Made by a program: the position numbers and the translations under genes
Assembly: GCA_029168955.1 (NCBI GenBank)
Contig: JAPDOI010000194.1
Span: forward strand, 186,001 to 250,000
Direction of reading: 5' to 3'
From: Aplectana chamaeleonis
Taxonomy: Eukaryota; Nematoda; Chromadorea; Rhabditida; Cosmocercidae
Length of the DNA: 64,000 nucleotides
Notes under the pieces: model-generated
What the model was told of the DNA's origin: nothing
Databases searched by the model: none
What the model saw: the letters and a program-made list of their open reading frames with translations, nothing else
In this document: positions 1 to 11,895 of the stretch, piece by piece
Position numbering within the stretch: position 1 is the first letter of the stretch
Layout: the number at the start of each line of letters is the position of its first letter

Positions 1-860
1 GCCGGCCGTCGCCAGCCGGTATCGCTCGTTCTTTTATCGATTTGCTTTCGACCGCTCTATGGTTCCTAGGTTATGAACTTAGTCGCCGGCAAATGTATCG
101 GAACACCACATTCCGTGGGGTTTAATTTCAAATGTATGTCCTTCTGCATTCTTAACGAAAACCTACCAAACTGAGATATGTTAATCGGCATAATATCAAA
201 AGCCTAACACCTTGGTGAAGTCCATTTTGGAGTTACTAATTTCACAGAATGAATATTTATACAGCACTGCACAAATTTTGCTGAAATTTATGGGATTTAT
301 CGGAGCCGCTCCCGTCACTGCCCAAATTTTTTAGAATCGATGAACCATTCAATGAACTCCGTGATGATTTTTCATGGTATTTTGATGAAAGGTTTTGACC
401 GAGTTCTGAGAGTAGATATCTCCTACAGTACCAAGCAATTTTTTTGCGAAAACGACGTTTTGCGGCGCTTTTTGCGCGCCCAGAGCGCCACATTGTCATA
501 CCTCCCCTCAAAATGGACTTACTAAATTTAAATTTTTATTTCCTTTTCAAAATTCCATTGACCACAGATCAGAACAAGATAGATTTCGCTATCGCTACCT
601 GATCAGTCCATGATGAGAATTTTCGAAGTGGAGATATGTAATTTGTGATAATCTTTTGAGTTCAAATCTATCCCATTGTAACCCTCTAATATGAGAACCG
701 TTCAAAGCGAATAAATAATGACTTAAAAATCAAAATTGGACCACTTTCAAGCCAGTAACTCGATGCGGCGCTTTGTGCGCGCAAAAAAAAAACGCCCAAA
801 ATGTCGTTTTTTAAAACCTGCTGGGTACTTGAGGCGGCAGTTTGGTACTTTGCACATTGA

Positions 861-921
861 AGTTTTATCACAAAACGTGTACGAAAATTTTTGTATTTTC
901 GTACACGTTTAGTGATAAAAC
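861..921. repeat. Hairpin-forming inverted repeat
   Basis: GTTTTATCACaAAACGTGTACG and its reverse complement lie either side of a short A/T-rich centre, giving a stem of about 25 bp. It is probably a small palindromic MITE or the tip of one. No coding potential. Confidence 0.6.
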
Positions 922-2307
922 GTTCTATATTATTTATGATTTCGTGTATAATTTATAATTTTGAATGCGCCTAGTGTTTCATTGATAGTCCTCATGTTGT
1001 GATGTTTCCATACACATTTGTTCGCTTCGAGAATATCATTTTTTGAGAAAAATTTGCCAGCTCGTCATATTAGTTACCAATATGTGTTTTCGAAGCTTGT
1101 TTTCTAACAAATGAGTACCCGTAGTTTCTAGCTCCAAAAATCGCCATCAATCTACCCGAAGCCTTCGAAATCTATTCAAAAATCCAGATCTCATAAATAA
1201 TCGTTTCAGAAGCGAATCTGAAGGCAGCGTCCACGATAAATCTCGTTTTCAAATTTTCAGTGTGAAACACAACGTTGGCAGAAGCTGGAGGGGATAGGTT
1301 CGAGAATAGCAGCGTAAACGTTCCAGAAATCGTTAAAAGCGGCCGCGATGTGAAGATTTAGTTAGCCCAGTACGCCTGCTAAGCCCGCCCCGCCCCCGTC
1401 CTGACGAGCTTGTGGCGCTGTGGACGTCCTCGATGGCGAATAGCCAAGCAACCCCCACGTCCAGCCTGATCGATTCGCGCACATCTCACCATTAGCGCGC
1501 GCTTGCTGAAAGTACTGTTATTTTAGCTCAATCTGAGCAGTTTTTTGCCGTTTCGTCACTTTTCGCTAACTCACGACCAAACAACCCCATTTTTGAGTCG
1601 AGTTCAAATATGATATTCATCGTGAGCACTGCCTTTAGAAACAGAGCTATACGCTTAACCTAAAGCTTCATGAGGCATTGAAAATTAATGTGTTAATGTT
1701 TCATTACAGCAGAGATATAGGCGAAAGATCGAGCTGCTTGGAAGTGGGTGTTCCGATACTCTTGCTCACTACTGTATGTACACCTTGGAAAAAACTAACA
1801 GGCGAAAAGATGATTACTCAACACAGTACAATCATTAATATAAATCAATATTAATAGAAGTTTCGAGACCAAGCAGATCGGTTCACCCTGACCGTGCTTC
1901 TTCTTTGACTGTGCCTCGTGTATGAGTAAGAAATATTCGTGAAAGAGAACACTCGCAGAGCGGAATGCACAAAGCACACATTTTCCCCGCTTCGATCTAT
2001 GGATGCTATTTGAGTGGATGAGTCCCTAAAATTCTGCCCACTCACATTGTAAAGCACACTTAACGTTGATGAATCGCTTATGAGTTATTGGAGTCCGCTT
2101 ATCGCATCTAGGGAACCCAGGGAACAATTTTTTGAGCATCCGAAAAGGTGTTTTGGATGCCCTATATGAAGCCAATCCTGTACAATTGTTCACAACGTTG
2201 TTATGTGGTAGAGCAAGCAAATCCGCCCTCACATTGTCGCCGCTCTTCGAGCCCGTTTGACTGGGTTGATGGGTGTGAGGGCGGCCGGAATGCCGATTAG
2301 GGCAACC

Positions 2308-2375
2308 GCTGTGGTGGCGCAGTGGCAACGCTCGAGTCTCTTGGACGGTGAGAGTTGGTTCGAATCCAAGGTAAG
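2308..2375 (+). other. tRNA-like block (A box and B box), probably SINE or tRNA relic
   Basis: TGGCGCAGTGGCAACG resembles a Pol III A box / D arm, and GGTTCGAATCC is a canonical B box with a TTGG/CCAA T stem around it. The stretch between can form only a weak anticodon-like stem, and the sequences that should make the acceptor stem do not pair. This is not a functional tRNA as far as I can see; a degenerate tRNA or a tRNA-derived SINE head is the likelier reading. Confidence 0.35.
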
Positions 2376-3729
2376 ACGTTGTTTTGAGGGAAGGCGACTG
2401 GGCGGCTTCGAGAGGTCTGCTAACACCCCAGATAAGTCCGAAGTTGAAAATCACAAAATCCGATAAAAATCAGTAGATACGCTTCGTCGAAATTTTCCGC
2501 AAACGCTAATCTATCTATCTACTAGGGTGCCTCAAATATTCTGTCGACCCTGACAGATGTGGAGGTTTACCTCAACATTAAAGGAAGCACGCAAAACTGC
2601 TCAGTACTGGAGATACAACCTGAATTAATGCATATACTTTGCAAGCTTTGACCCAAGTGGAAGGCAGCGTTAGATAGAAAAGAATGTGTGCCTTTGATGG
2701 GTATATTGCACTTGACCGAAGGACCAACGCTGAAAGGCCTAAAAATTGTAAAAGTCAAGTGGCGGGAGACTTTCGCATCCACCTAATAGAAGCAATAGCT
2801 TTCTCTGGTCAGCAATGCGGGTTGCCCAACAGACCTCTTGACATGAGCCCTTGCGGGTAAATGCAAAATGGTGGTGGTTCACTTACTTCTGTTATTGAAA
2901 CCATATCCTTGCCTGAAAGCATTTTTAGCGTAACGCTGTATTCCTATGCCGGGGTGATGCAGACAGAAAGAATGGCTGATTTATCAAACCCTCGCAGTCG
3001 CTCCCGAAGGGAATCAGATATGTACTCAGAAAAAAATGAACAGCTCATCAGCGTTAGAAGTGTAAAAAATTAAGAGTATCAAGTTGCTAAGCGCTAGTCA
3101 GCAGTTGATTTGTTCTGTCGATCTGGAGTAACTAAACGACTCGCATTTGTTGTCTTATGGTGAGAGTCTTCCAAAAATCCTTCAAATTCTTTGACTGTAT
3201 CTAACGTCCGTGATTTCGTTGTTCTTCGCGGCTGGATCCGTCTTACATACGCTCCGTTTTGGGGATAACAATATGAAAAATAAACTTAAATTGCTCCTCC
3301 GTCGGGAACGCTGCGAATTTTAAAAAAATTGAGTGGACGCTGAAATATTTTGCGATTAGGCATGAGAATCTTGGCTGTTCAAGATAGTCCGTTTACACTG
3401 GTCATAACTTCCGTTATTGTCCGTATGGCGAAGGCCTTCTTGGTAATAATTCTTGATAAATTAAGACTAATAAAATGATTCCGCCAACTCGCCGGCATTT
3501 ATTCGCAATGCGACGAGGTCGTTTTAATAAAATTCGATGACTTTGCGAAAGGAATTCATCCAATACAGGACTATTTCGCTGTCACCTATGACGCATAGCT
3601 TATTCATTTGGATCACGATCGAATTCTAAATGCTCTTTCCCAATCTCATTTTAATAAAATTCCTAATCATTATTTAGCTCATTTTCTTAGATGCCAGTTT
3701 CGTCTTTAATCTCATTTGTGCAGTCGAGA

Positions 3730-4018
3730 TGGAGTGTACTCCGTACCAAATTATATTATTTGAAAGAGTATCGAATGATTTTTTGAAAATCTATCAAAAC
3801 TTGGAGTCAGAAATATTTTGCTGTCGAAAAATGTTCAAAATATGAATACTTCGTCAAAAGCGGTTTCGAATAATATTCAGAATTCGAATAGTTCCTGAAC
3901 AGGTTTTTAGATAATGTTCGAAATCAGAGTATTTCAAAGACAGACTTCCGATTAAATTTGAGATTCGCATCTTGCAGTATAAGTATATTCGAATTTTTGG
4001 AGTTTCGAATCGCCGAAA
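3730..4018. repeat. AT-rich TTCGAA-type low-complexity tract
   Basis: Repeated short words (TTCGAA, AAAATATG, TTCGAAT) with little else. Similar tracts recur at about 38,700-38,930 and 42,700-42,900, so this is a dispersed simple-repeat type. It abuts the 3' tail of the RTE-like element. Confidence 0.5.
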
Positions 4019-6000
4019 CTTGACTTACTTGACTTAATCGGTTGGCTTTCGCCTGACGCGGTCATTCCGCATCTTCACCGAGGTGTGCCGTCCTAGTAGT
4101 CAGCCGTGTCCATTTTTCACGGTCTTCAGCCACAATTTGAACACATTCCATCCAGCTGTCACTATTCCATTTCCTGCGAAACGAAACATCGCGCCTGAAC
4201 TGTCTTTCGATGCCGAGTGACTTTAAATCCTCTTTAACCACATCCGTCCAGAACTTTCGCCTACGCCCAGGTGGCCGTTTCCAGACAGGATTTGGAAGCA
4301 TTTTTAAAGCGTGTTGTACGAGACGATCCGGCGTTCTTCTTAGTATATGCCCGAGCAGTCGAAGTCGACTTTCCATTGCTGCTTGAGATGGCGTTAGGAG
4401 ATGCTGGCACCTCCCTCGTGTCAAGCGTTGATGTACTGCGTCGATTTCCTTGTAAAGGTCTTCGTTATGGCATACACGCGGCCAGAAATATCCAAGCAAA
4501 CGCCTAAAAGCTTCCTCTCCGTGCAATCCAACCTTTCCATCTGCGTTTTCGGTGCTGCCCACGTCTCCGATCCGTACATCATGATAGGGCGAATAGCGGA
4601 TAGGTAGACGCGCAACTTGACTTCCTTCGCGATGGTGGTAGACCACAAACACTTGGTTAGAGAATTGAATGCAGACGTAGCTTTCGCACATCGTTGTCGA
4701 ATATCCGCTGCATAACTACCATCGTTCTTCAGCAAACAGCCCAAATAACAGAAATCGTCCACCAGTTCGATACGTTGTCCGTCCACACAAACTCCAGTTG
4801 AAGGCCTCTGAGAGACCCACATCTGCTTGCATTTGTCGGGACGAAGACGAAGTCCATAGGCTGCGGCATACTTCGAAACGAGGTTCACAATCCTTTGCAG
4901 TTTTGCGTTGTTTTCAGCGAATAACACAATGTCGTCGGCGTACTCCAGGTCGACAAGGGAGCGTCCTGATGGTGTTAGGATCACATCCGCAGGAAACTGT
5001 TCTGCAACTCTACGCATGATGTCATCAACGGCGAAGTTGAAAAGAAAAGGTCCTGCAACGGCTCCTTGCCTTACTCCTGTTTTCACCTCGAAAGCTGACG
5101 TAAATCCGACAGGTGTACGAACTGCTGCTGTTGTTCCTTTGTTCATGTCCTCGATTAACCGAACATACTTTTCCGGGACTCCATCTGCTCGCAGAGCATT
5201 GAGCAATCGATCACGATGAGGAGAGTCGAACGCGGCTTCAAAGTCCAAAAAGCAAGCTGCAATGGCTTCGAAAACCGCTGCCACGATTCAATTACTCTTC
5301 TCACGACGAACACTTGGTCGATGGTCGATCTTCCAGGTCGAAAACCGGCTTGCTCATCTCTGGTCGTTCCTTCACGAGGTTTGATAAGTCGCTCGAGAAT
5401 GATACGTTCTAAAACCTTGTACATGACACGAAGTAGAGAGATTCCTCTGTAGTTCTTAGGATGCGTGACGGATAGCTTCTTGTGAAGAGGCACGATGATC
5501 GCATGTCTCCACGAATCGGGTATCCTTTCGCTCATCCATATGGCACGGATGGTGTTGGTCATTTCACGAATCCCAGACGGAGGAAGAGCTTTCAGCATTT
5601 CAGCAGTGATGTTGTCATCTCCACCTGCCTTTCCATTCTTCATTTTCCGGACACAATCCAAAACTTCAGACTCAGTCGGCGGTTCCTCACTGACATCGTA
5701 ATGTGCTCTCTGAACATGCGGGAGCTCAGGTACTGATGGCGCTGGACGATTCAGTAGTGAACTGAAGTAATTCTTCCATATTGGCAGCGTCGCATCACCA
5801 ACTGCAACTCCATTGGTAGTGTTCAAGACAGGAGAACATCTCTTCATCTTCCCGCTATACTGTCGCAGCAACGTGTAGGCTTTCCTCGGATTCTTCTCCT
5901 CCCAAGCCTTCTCGAACCCCTTAGCTCTACACGTCCACTCTCGTTCGCGGTCACTTTGAAGCTGCCGACGCAACTTCCTCCTCAGACGCTTCTCCTCCAC
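4019..6000 (-). mobile_element. RTE-type non-LTR retrotransposon, 5'-truncated
   Basis: The minus strand carries most of a reverse transcriptase and its C-terminal domain, with no recognisable apurinic endonuclease upstream, so the 5' part is missing, as is common after incomplete target-primed reverse transcription. At the 3' side the minus strand ends in a short repeated tail (AAGTCAAGTAAGTCAAG, about 4,019-4,036); short tandem tails rather than poly-A are typical of the RTE clade. It lies in gene-free sequence. RTE assignment rests on the RT motif wording and the C-terminal block; BovB-like is the same clade. Confidence 0.75.
4062..6000 (-). pseudogene. Broken RTE-type reverse transcriptase ORF
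   Basis: Three overlapping frames together cover one protein. 6000-5155 has the N-terminal RT part (NYRGISLLRVMYKVLERI, EQAGFRPGRSTIDQVFVVRR). 5284-4421 has the catalytic centre (FLDFEAAFDSPHRDRLL, VRQGAVAGPFLFNF, LEYADDIVLFAENN) and a GSETW block. 4691-4062 has the conserved C-terminal domain (RLLGHILRRTPDRLVQHAL, KRPPGRRRKFW). At least two frameshifts separate them, one near 5,260 and one near 4,480, and the endonuclease domain is absent. The catalytic YADD is intact (about 4,925-4,945). In the family this enzyme copies element RNA at a nicked target; this copy cannot do so. Confidence 0.8.
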
Positions 6001-6504
6001 GAAGTTTCCTGCAGTTCGCCGAAATGCAAATTGTTGTGCGAAATTTCAGTTTTGAGTGAAGGTAGAAATTAAAGCTAAATAGCATTGAAAAGAGCGCAAA
6101 AGGTTGGTGATACCACTCAAAAATGGTTTGGATTGGTTCACTGGTTTTCGAGTAAAATATGTATGAAAGACCGCGCGTTTTTGCCGTTAATCTCCTTTTT
6201 TTAGACGGCGTACACGACGTTCACGATCATGCGGGTACACTTAAAATTGAGCTAGGGAGCTCATTTTTGGACAGTAGGCTGGGAATGGATGCGGGTCCCT
6301 CCTATTCCAATTTGAATTTGATACCCTAACTTCTAAGGGTACCACAAAATCGTGGGTTTACATACTAAATTAGCCGTGGAGCACGAAAACTGTTTTTTTT
6401 CTGCTACGGCTGTGGAGACCGGGGTGTGTGAGTGAATCTGCAGCCAATCAACACAGGTCGTCGGAGGTAAGTACTGAACTTGTCAGATTTTGTACTCATG
6501 ACAC

Positions 6505-6820
6505 GTCATCGATCGATAATCAATATTATCGATTTTCGCCCTTTATGCACAACATGCGGCGAGGAGTGGTGAATGCTGGACCTGGTGGGATTGGTTTTCC
6601 TGGTTGGGGAATTTTGCTCATCAGTCATTATCGATAAATACCAATCAATAATATTGATTTTTTCGCCTATTGCACAAAATGCCGCAATGATTTATTATTG
6701 TTGATGGCTCTAAGCCACTCGTTTGGGAAATTCTTTTCATCATGCAAGATCAAATATTATTGATCGATAATATCGAGTTCTCACATGTTGCACAAAAGGC
6801 GGCAATGTGTGGTATTTTTT
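6505..6820 (+). repeat. Degenerate tandem repeat, about three units of ~130 bp
   Basis: Each unit has an ATCGATAATATTGATTTT-like head, then CGCC..TTGCACAA.ATGC.GCAATG, then a G/T-rich stretch with a TTTGGGAA-type word. Units begin near 6,505, 6,625 and 6,745. No frame is conserved between them, so a non-coding minisatellite is likely. Confidence 0.45.
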
Positions 6821-6947
6821 ATGGTTTTGGGTTACAAGTTTCAAAAACACTACTCAGACGACAATATCGTCTGTTAGATGTTTCATCATTCAGAAATGGA
6901 AATCGCTGAGCAAAACTGAAGTCAGAAAGTGAAGCTTTGGGAGAAAT

Positions 6948-7478
6948 ATGTGAAATTTCTGAAAACTTAGCTTCCTGGAAAAGTAACGACTTGGTAACAG
7001 TTAAAAAAATTCAAAACTGTCTTGAGATATCTTTAAAAAATGATTTGACGTAAAATAGCCTGGAATAATAAAAAAGCTAGGGAATGAAGTGAAATATTCA
7101 AAAATGCGATTTGGTGTTCGATCATTTCCCAAGGTTCTCTGTGAAACATATAAAAACGAAATCAAGCGCGCAACGGAAACATTTAGCCATTTTTGAGACC
7201 AGTAATAAGGAAATCAGCATAGGTCAAGCCAGGTGAAGGCGACGATTCATTCCATATCGTGCTTGATTTCGTTTGGATAAGTTTAACGGAGAAGCTTGTG
7301 AAATGATCGACCACCAAATCGCAATTTTGGTTATTTCACTTAATTTCCTAGCTTTTTTATTACTCCAGGATATTTTACGCCAAATCATTTTTAAAGATAT
7401 TTCGAGACATTTTTGAAACTTTTTTTGACCATTATCAAATCGTTATTTTGACCAGGATGCTAAATTTTCAGAAATCAC
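6948..7478. mobile_element. Long palindromic (foldback) MITE
   Basis: Left arm 6,948-7,170 and right arm 7,256-7,478 are inverted copies: ATTTCTGAAAACTTAGC at the outer left matches GCTAAATTTTCAGAAAT at the outer right, and GCTTGATTTCGTTT at the inner right matches AAACGAAATCAAGC at the inner left. Mismatches are scattered, so it is not recent. No transposase is encoded. Confidence 0.7.
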
Positions 7479-9513
7479 CATTTAATTATAAGTTGTTACT
7501 CTGACCAACCTCTGAAAGCACACTCTGTCAACAAAGTATCTTGATCCATTCATCCCACGCTCGATTTGGAATGATCGCACGCTTGGATCGCGTGAACGTA
7601 TAACGTGCTCCATTAGTGAGATAGCTTGACTCGAATGACCCGCCAAGGGGAACCGTCTCTTTTTTCTCTTTCTCGAGTTTATCGTGTAGCTGTCGCAATA
7701 GCCTTTCAAAAGGAGGATAACGACAAATGGAGCCAAACGTATTCTCTTAGGTAAGAACGGTTCGGGTATTACAGTATTTCAAAATTTTTCCTGGAACCCG
7801 GTTGTTGTCGTTAACACGGACACGGCCGAGTCACTGCCATGATTTGCCCCCATTAGTCGATAGTGGTTCTTTATAAAAAAGAAAAACAAAGGATCTCCAA
7901 GCACTAAAGGCACAGTCCAAATTCATTTGTAAAATTTGGTATTATGGTCGGGCCGCTGAGTTTAGCAACCGTGCCAAACGCGGATTCTCAAGTCTGCAGA
8001 ATAAGCGAGAAAATCGAGTACCCATTCCCTCTGCCCCCCAAATCAGCACCCATTCGCTCCGCCCACTACAGAGTTTTTTATCCCAATAGGGGCGAGACAC
8101 GTCATGAATTCAGATCAAATCCTACGTTCTTCAATTTGTTGTCGGTCTAGCTTTGCATTGTGGTCTGCTCCGGTGCAGCAGAAGACTGAGATTGTTTTAT
8201 GGTGTGAAAAAATTATAGCATGATTTATTCTATAAGTTGGTGGGAGCTACAACAAAGCTTGTCAAAGATATATCCGACAGTTTCCTACTAGGATTAGACC
8301 TGTTCTAACTCCCGCTCCTTACGTGATGTACGTAGACTACCTACACAGACATTCGTGTGGATGTTCCCAAGAACCACGACGGAACTACCCTCGAAACGAC
8401 TGGGGAACTTCCCCTGAATCGAGGGGAGGCGAAGAGGGCTTTAGGGCAGCAGGTCTTAACTTGTTCTCCCGATCGCCGGTCTTCCCCATGTTGTCGCAAC
8501 CCATCGCTCACTGTTTAAAAATTAAACAAAAATCGGCTTGCCGAAACTCGCTGTTTTCAACCGTTTCCTGTCCCTGGGGAACTGGGAATGGACCAAAGAT
8601 ATTCACCTCTGGCAACAGGTTTCATAGAGGCTTAATTTCTCCCTCTGAAATCCGGACAGAGATACCTTATACAGTCCTTGAGTGGCAAATCTACCCCTCA
8701 GCTTGCGAAAAGCGAGACCACTTCGAGACTAGCCAGTTCGTATCACCTTCTGAGCTGCGGGCGGCTTTATTTTCGCGTTTATCATGCTCGGGGAGAGCCC
8801 AAACGAACAACCGTGAAGCAAACTTCCCTTGTTCTCCCCGCGCAAACGGCTGCTCCGAATATCATTCGTTGTGTATAAATTGAGGGGAGAGGGTCGAGAC
8901 GTCCCCTTCTGAGAAGACGTCTCGCTGCTCTCCCCTCTACCGAACGCGAACGACCAAATCAGGTCTATTGTCCTCGGGAACTCCCCCATAAAAAATATCT
9001 GAGCAGCAATGCATGAGAAAGGCTATCGCTTTTTTATGCCAACCTCATCCTTGTTTTCTCAACGCAGTCGATTTTCTCAATTTTCTCGTTTTTTAAAATT
9101 TTCTGTGTATTTTGCGAAACCTCCTGAAAGCGCTAACATGAGCGTACTTAGAACTGTAACCCTTCTCAGGTAGAAGAAAGTTGCTGAGAATCCGGCAAGA
9201 AGTTGTCCAGAGTTCTTACGAATTTGGGACAACTTCTCGAGGGATTTTCGACAACTTCTCTACTGGTTCTCGGCAGCTTCTCGCCCCATTCCCGACATTT
9301 TTCGATAAATATCAAAAAGATGAGAGGTAGACAAGTACAACTATATGTACACATCACAATTTAGGAATTATATCCAAGTTTTGATTACATCAGTGGTAAA
9401 ACTTTCGAAAAAATGTGTGGTGGTGATTGGCATTTTCATGTTTTGCGCCTTCCCACCTTTGCCACCTTTAACAATGTGCGAAAGGGGCAAATAGTGTATC
9501 GCGTATGCAGTGG
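7479..9513. other. Gene-free stretch
   Basis: No exon with recognisable family content. A GC-rich hairpin lies at 8,882-8,939; ORFs across 8,323-8,989 run through low-information sequence and mirror one another on the two strands. Confidence 0.4.
8882..8939. repeat. GC-rich hairpin
   Basis: GAGGGGAGAGggtCGAGACGT pairs with ACGTCTCGctgCTCTCCCCTC across a 14-base centre. It could be the tip of a larger decayed inverted-repeat element; it is not a bacterial-type terminator in this context. Confidence 0.6.
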
Positions 9514-9988
9514 GTCTGCACCAGGGCTGTGCGTTAATAACGTTAACGTGTTAACGCATTAGCGGGTTAACGCGGTTTTTTTTGAATTAACGATTAACGG
9601 TTAACGAAAAAGTCCCGAAATCACGTTAATTTTTATTTCGTTAATGTTCCATCCATCTATGCTTTTTTGCATGTCAGGATTCCTATTCCTAAAGAGTATT
9701 CGTTTATTGTTCTGGCTGATAGTATTAATAATCCATTAAGATGATTTCCAAGTTTGGAGTGTACGGACTGCGGTGTTTGGTATGGAACGTGTTTCATGTT
9801 TTTTTTTGGGACGTCTGGTTATTTATCGATTTTCGTGGTGGTCAGGTAATGTTACCAAAATTGTTAACGAAATGCAAAATTAACGTGTCAACGCATTAAC
9901 GGATTAACGCGGTTTTTTTTTTCAAAAATTAACGATTAACGGTTAACGAAAAAAATAAATTTCATTAACGCACACCCCTGGTCTGCAC
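9514..9988. mobile_element. hAT-like MITE with perfect 8-bp target site duplication
   Basis: The element runs 9,522-9,980 (459 bp). It begins CAGGGCTGTGCGTTAA and ends TTAACGCACACCCCTG, which are near-perfect terminal inverted repeats. The target duplication GTCTGCAC is identical at 9,514-9,521 and 9,981-9,988. Eight-base duplications and CAGGG-type ends are hallmarks of the hAT superfamily. Inside are subterminal blocks of TTAACG words (TTAACGATTAACGGTTAACG) near both ends. No transposase frame, so it is non-autonomous. Confidence 0.85.
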
Positions 9989-10650
9989 AATTCTTCAACA
10001 TGTGCAGCTAATGGCCTTGCCCAGCACCACTGCGCTTTCAAAAAAGATGGCTCAAAAATTCAAGGACACCAGGAAATGACTGAGCAACCCACTTGGTATA
10101 GAATACTGTGCAATGCTAAATAGACAATATTAGGTTACTACAGACAAACTCCAGCCGCTTCGCGGCTGGAGCGATACTGAGCAATTGTCGCAAGACTCAG
10201 AGTTTCGTATTTTAATCGGAACCGAACCACTCGAGATTCACTTGCATGAATAATGCGGATTTCCAACGTCATTTTAATATTTCTAGGGCAACTTCTAACA
10301 TACAATACCGCCCGCGACTAAGAGCAAAACGGCGTTTTCGGCGCTTTTTTCCGCCGGAAAGCGCCGCTTTCTCATAACTTCGTTCAAAGTGGTCCGTTTG
10401 GGTTGTCAGGGGCATATTTATAATCAGCATCGAGAGCTCTTCATTTTGAGCACACATATGTCTTACCCGGCAAACAAGCCATGTATGGTAAACACAATCA
10501 ATTGAGTGTACGAAAACTGAAGCTAGATATCAAATTGGCGTGAATATTTGACTTCATATCAACCGAGCAGGTCTAGTACGAGTTATACACGAGTATTATA
10601 GAACAATTTATAGAGGTGGCGGAAGTGAAAATTAATGATTTTCAGCCGCT

Positions 10651-11147
10651 TCGATGCCCCGGCAGACACAGCCATCGTCATTCCCTCGAGATTAAGGTAC
10701 CCGCGATCACAACCACGCTCAATGTAGACTATTTTGGAAGAGTTAAAATCTCTTTGGAGGCATTTCCTGCCTAGCGCCAACCCCGTGATTTTGGCTTTGA
10801 AAAACGACACTCGGTCAACGAAGTCCCGTTCTCTGCTCAAACGGGACCAATCGACCTGCGACTCGGCCTACCACAGTAGATTTTGATCCCCTTCTGAATA
10901 AGCACTCCGCCAGCCCTATCCGGATAATTTGATTTTTCACATTTTCGGGATGTGCTAAAACAGCATTTTTTCCCCTGTTTGACGCCCCGGCAGGCACTGT
11001 CATCGTCGTTCGCTCGGGCTCGAAGTGCCCGCGATCACAACCACGCTTGGCATAGACTCTTTTTAAACAGCTAAAACCATATTTGGAGGCATTTCCCGCC
11101 TAGCGACACCCCCATGATTTTGGCTTTGAAAAACGACCCTCGGTCAT
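10651..11147 (+). repeat. Two direct copies of a ~170-bp block
   Basis: 10,651-10,819 and 10,979-11,147 align by eye: both have GA.GCCCCGGCAG.CAC at the start, then CCCGCGATCACAACCACGCT, GGAGGCATTTCC.GCCTAGCG, and GATTTTGGCTTTGAAAAACG, and end CTCGGTCA. Spacing between starts is about 328 bp. No frame is shared, so this looks like a duplicated non-coding element. Confidence 0.7.
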
Positions 11148-11734
11148 CCTATTGTTCAAACTGTGGATCATCGAAAAAGTTCAGTACTTTTGAGTTTGAA
11201 GACTTACATTTTTTAGTAACTAGAAAATCTCATCTTCTGGCATACCCTATATTTCAAAGTTCGAAAGCATGAAAATTCTAGCAGAAAATTGATATTCGAG
11301 AGTTTGGTGGAACAATGCATAATTGACAACCACCCTGCTAAAATTTCTCTACACATTCCCGACACATTCTCGTTCCGGGTAAAAATTATCCAGAATTCCC
11401 ACCGATTCCTGAAGAACTGCTCCCTTCTCCTGAATTCTCGACAACTCTAGCTTCTTCACAACTTATCCAGGGTTCGCGACAACTCCCCTATCTACCGGAA
11501 ACCTCCACAACTTCTCACCACTGACTGGGCATTTTCTCGACGTATTCTGGACAACTAGTTTCATCTGAGATGGAGAATTTCGAAATGCTCCTAAAAAAAC
11601 GAAATAAGACTTTCATTCGGCAGGGTCGCAGTGAATCTTTGCGTTTCTTATTGTGTGTTGGCTCGAACTCGGTGCATCAGTTTACACCATGGAATAACAA
11701 GAAACGCAAGGTATCTGTGCGTTTCGTGCCGACT

Positions 11735-11895
11735 GTATAGTTTCCACATTCGATTTAGTCTGTCACGTAGACCAGGCGTCTGGCCGGGCGGTGTTGGCGA
11801 CATCACTGGTCAACGGGGCTTCGGGCGCGCGACGATCCACCGTCGAAGACCAGTCCATTCATCAGACTAAATTTTTTACGTGAACTCTATGTATG
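11735..11895. mobile_element. MITE of the TTTAGTCTGA family, copy 1 of 3
   Basis: The core 11,753-11,871 begins ATTTAGTCTG and ends CAGACTAAAT, with GTCCATTCATCAGACTAAAT at the right answering GTAGACCAG-type sequence at the left. Flanks of about 20 bp (TTTCCACATTCG before, TTACGTGAACTCTATGTATG after) are shared with copies at 22,198 and 54,452, so the true element is slightly longer than the core. Confidence 0.65.

Larger units (their letters stand above)
1..4018. other. Gene-free stretch with scattered repeat fragments
   Basis: No credible exon is visible on either strand; the open frames are short and have no family resemblance. The stretch holds a hairpin near 861-921, a tRNA-like block near 2,308-2,375, and an AT-rich tract from about 3,730 with repeated TTCGAA/TTCAAAAT words. 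Two sites resemble the ends of the AAAGGCAGTGTTCACGAT repeat family (about 1,225-1,245 and 1,618-1,640). Confidence 0.5.

Noticed and set aside
4271..5736. Several plus-strand frames of 68-103 residues
   Set aside because: They are antisense shadows of the RTE-type reverse transcriptase.
9166..9357. CRISPR-like or phage features
   Set aside because: The setting is a eukaryotic genome; no direct repeats with unique spacers were found anywhere in the window.
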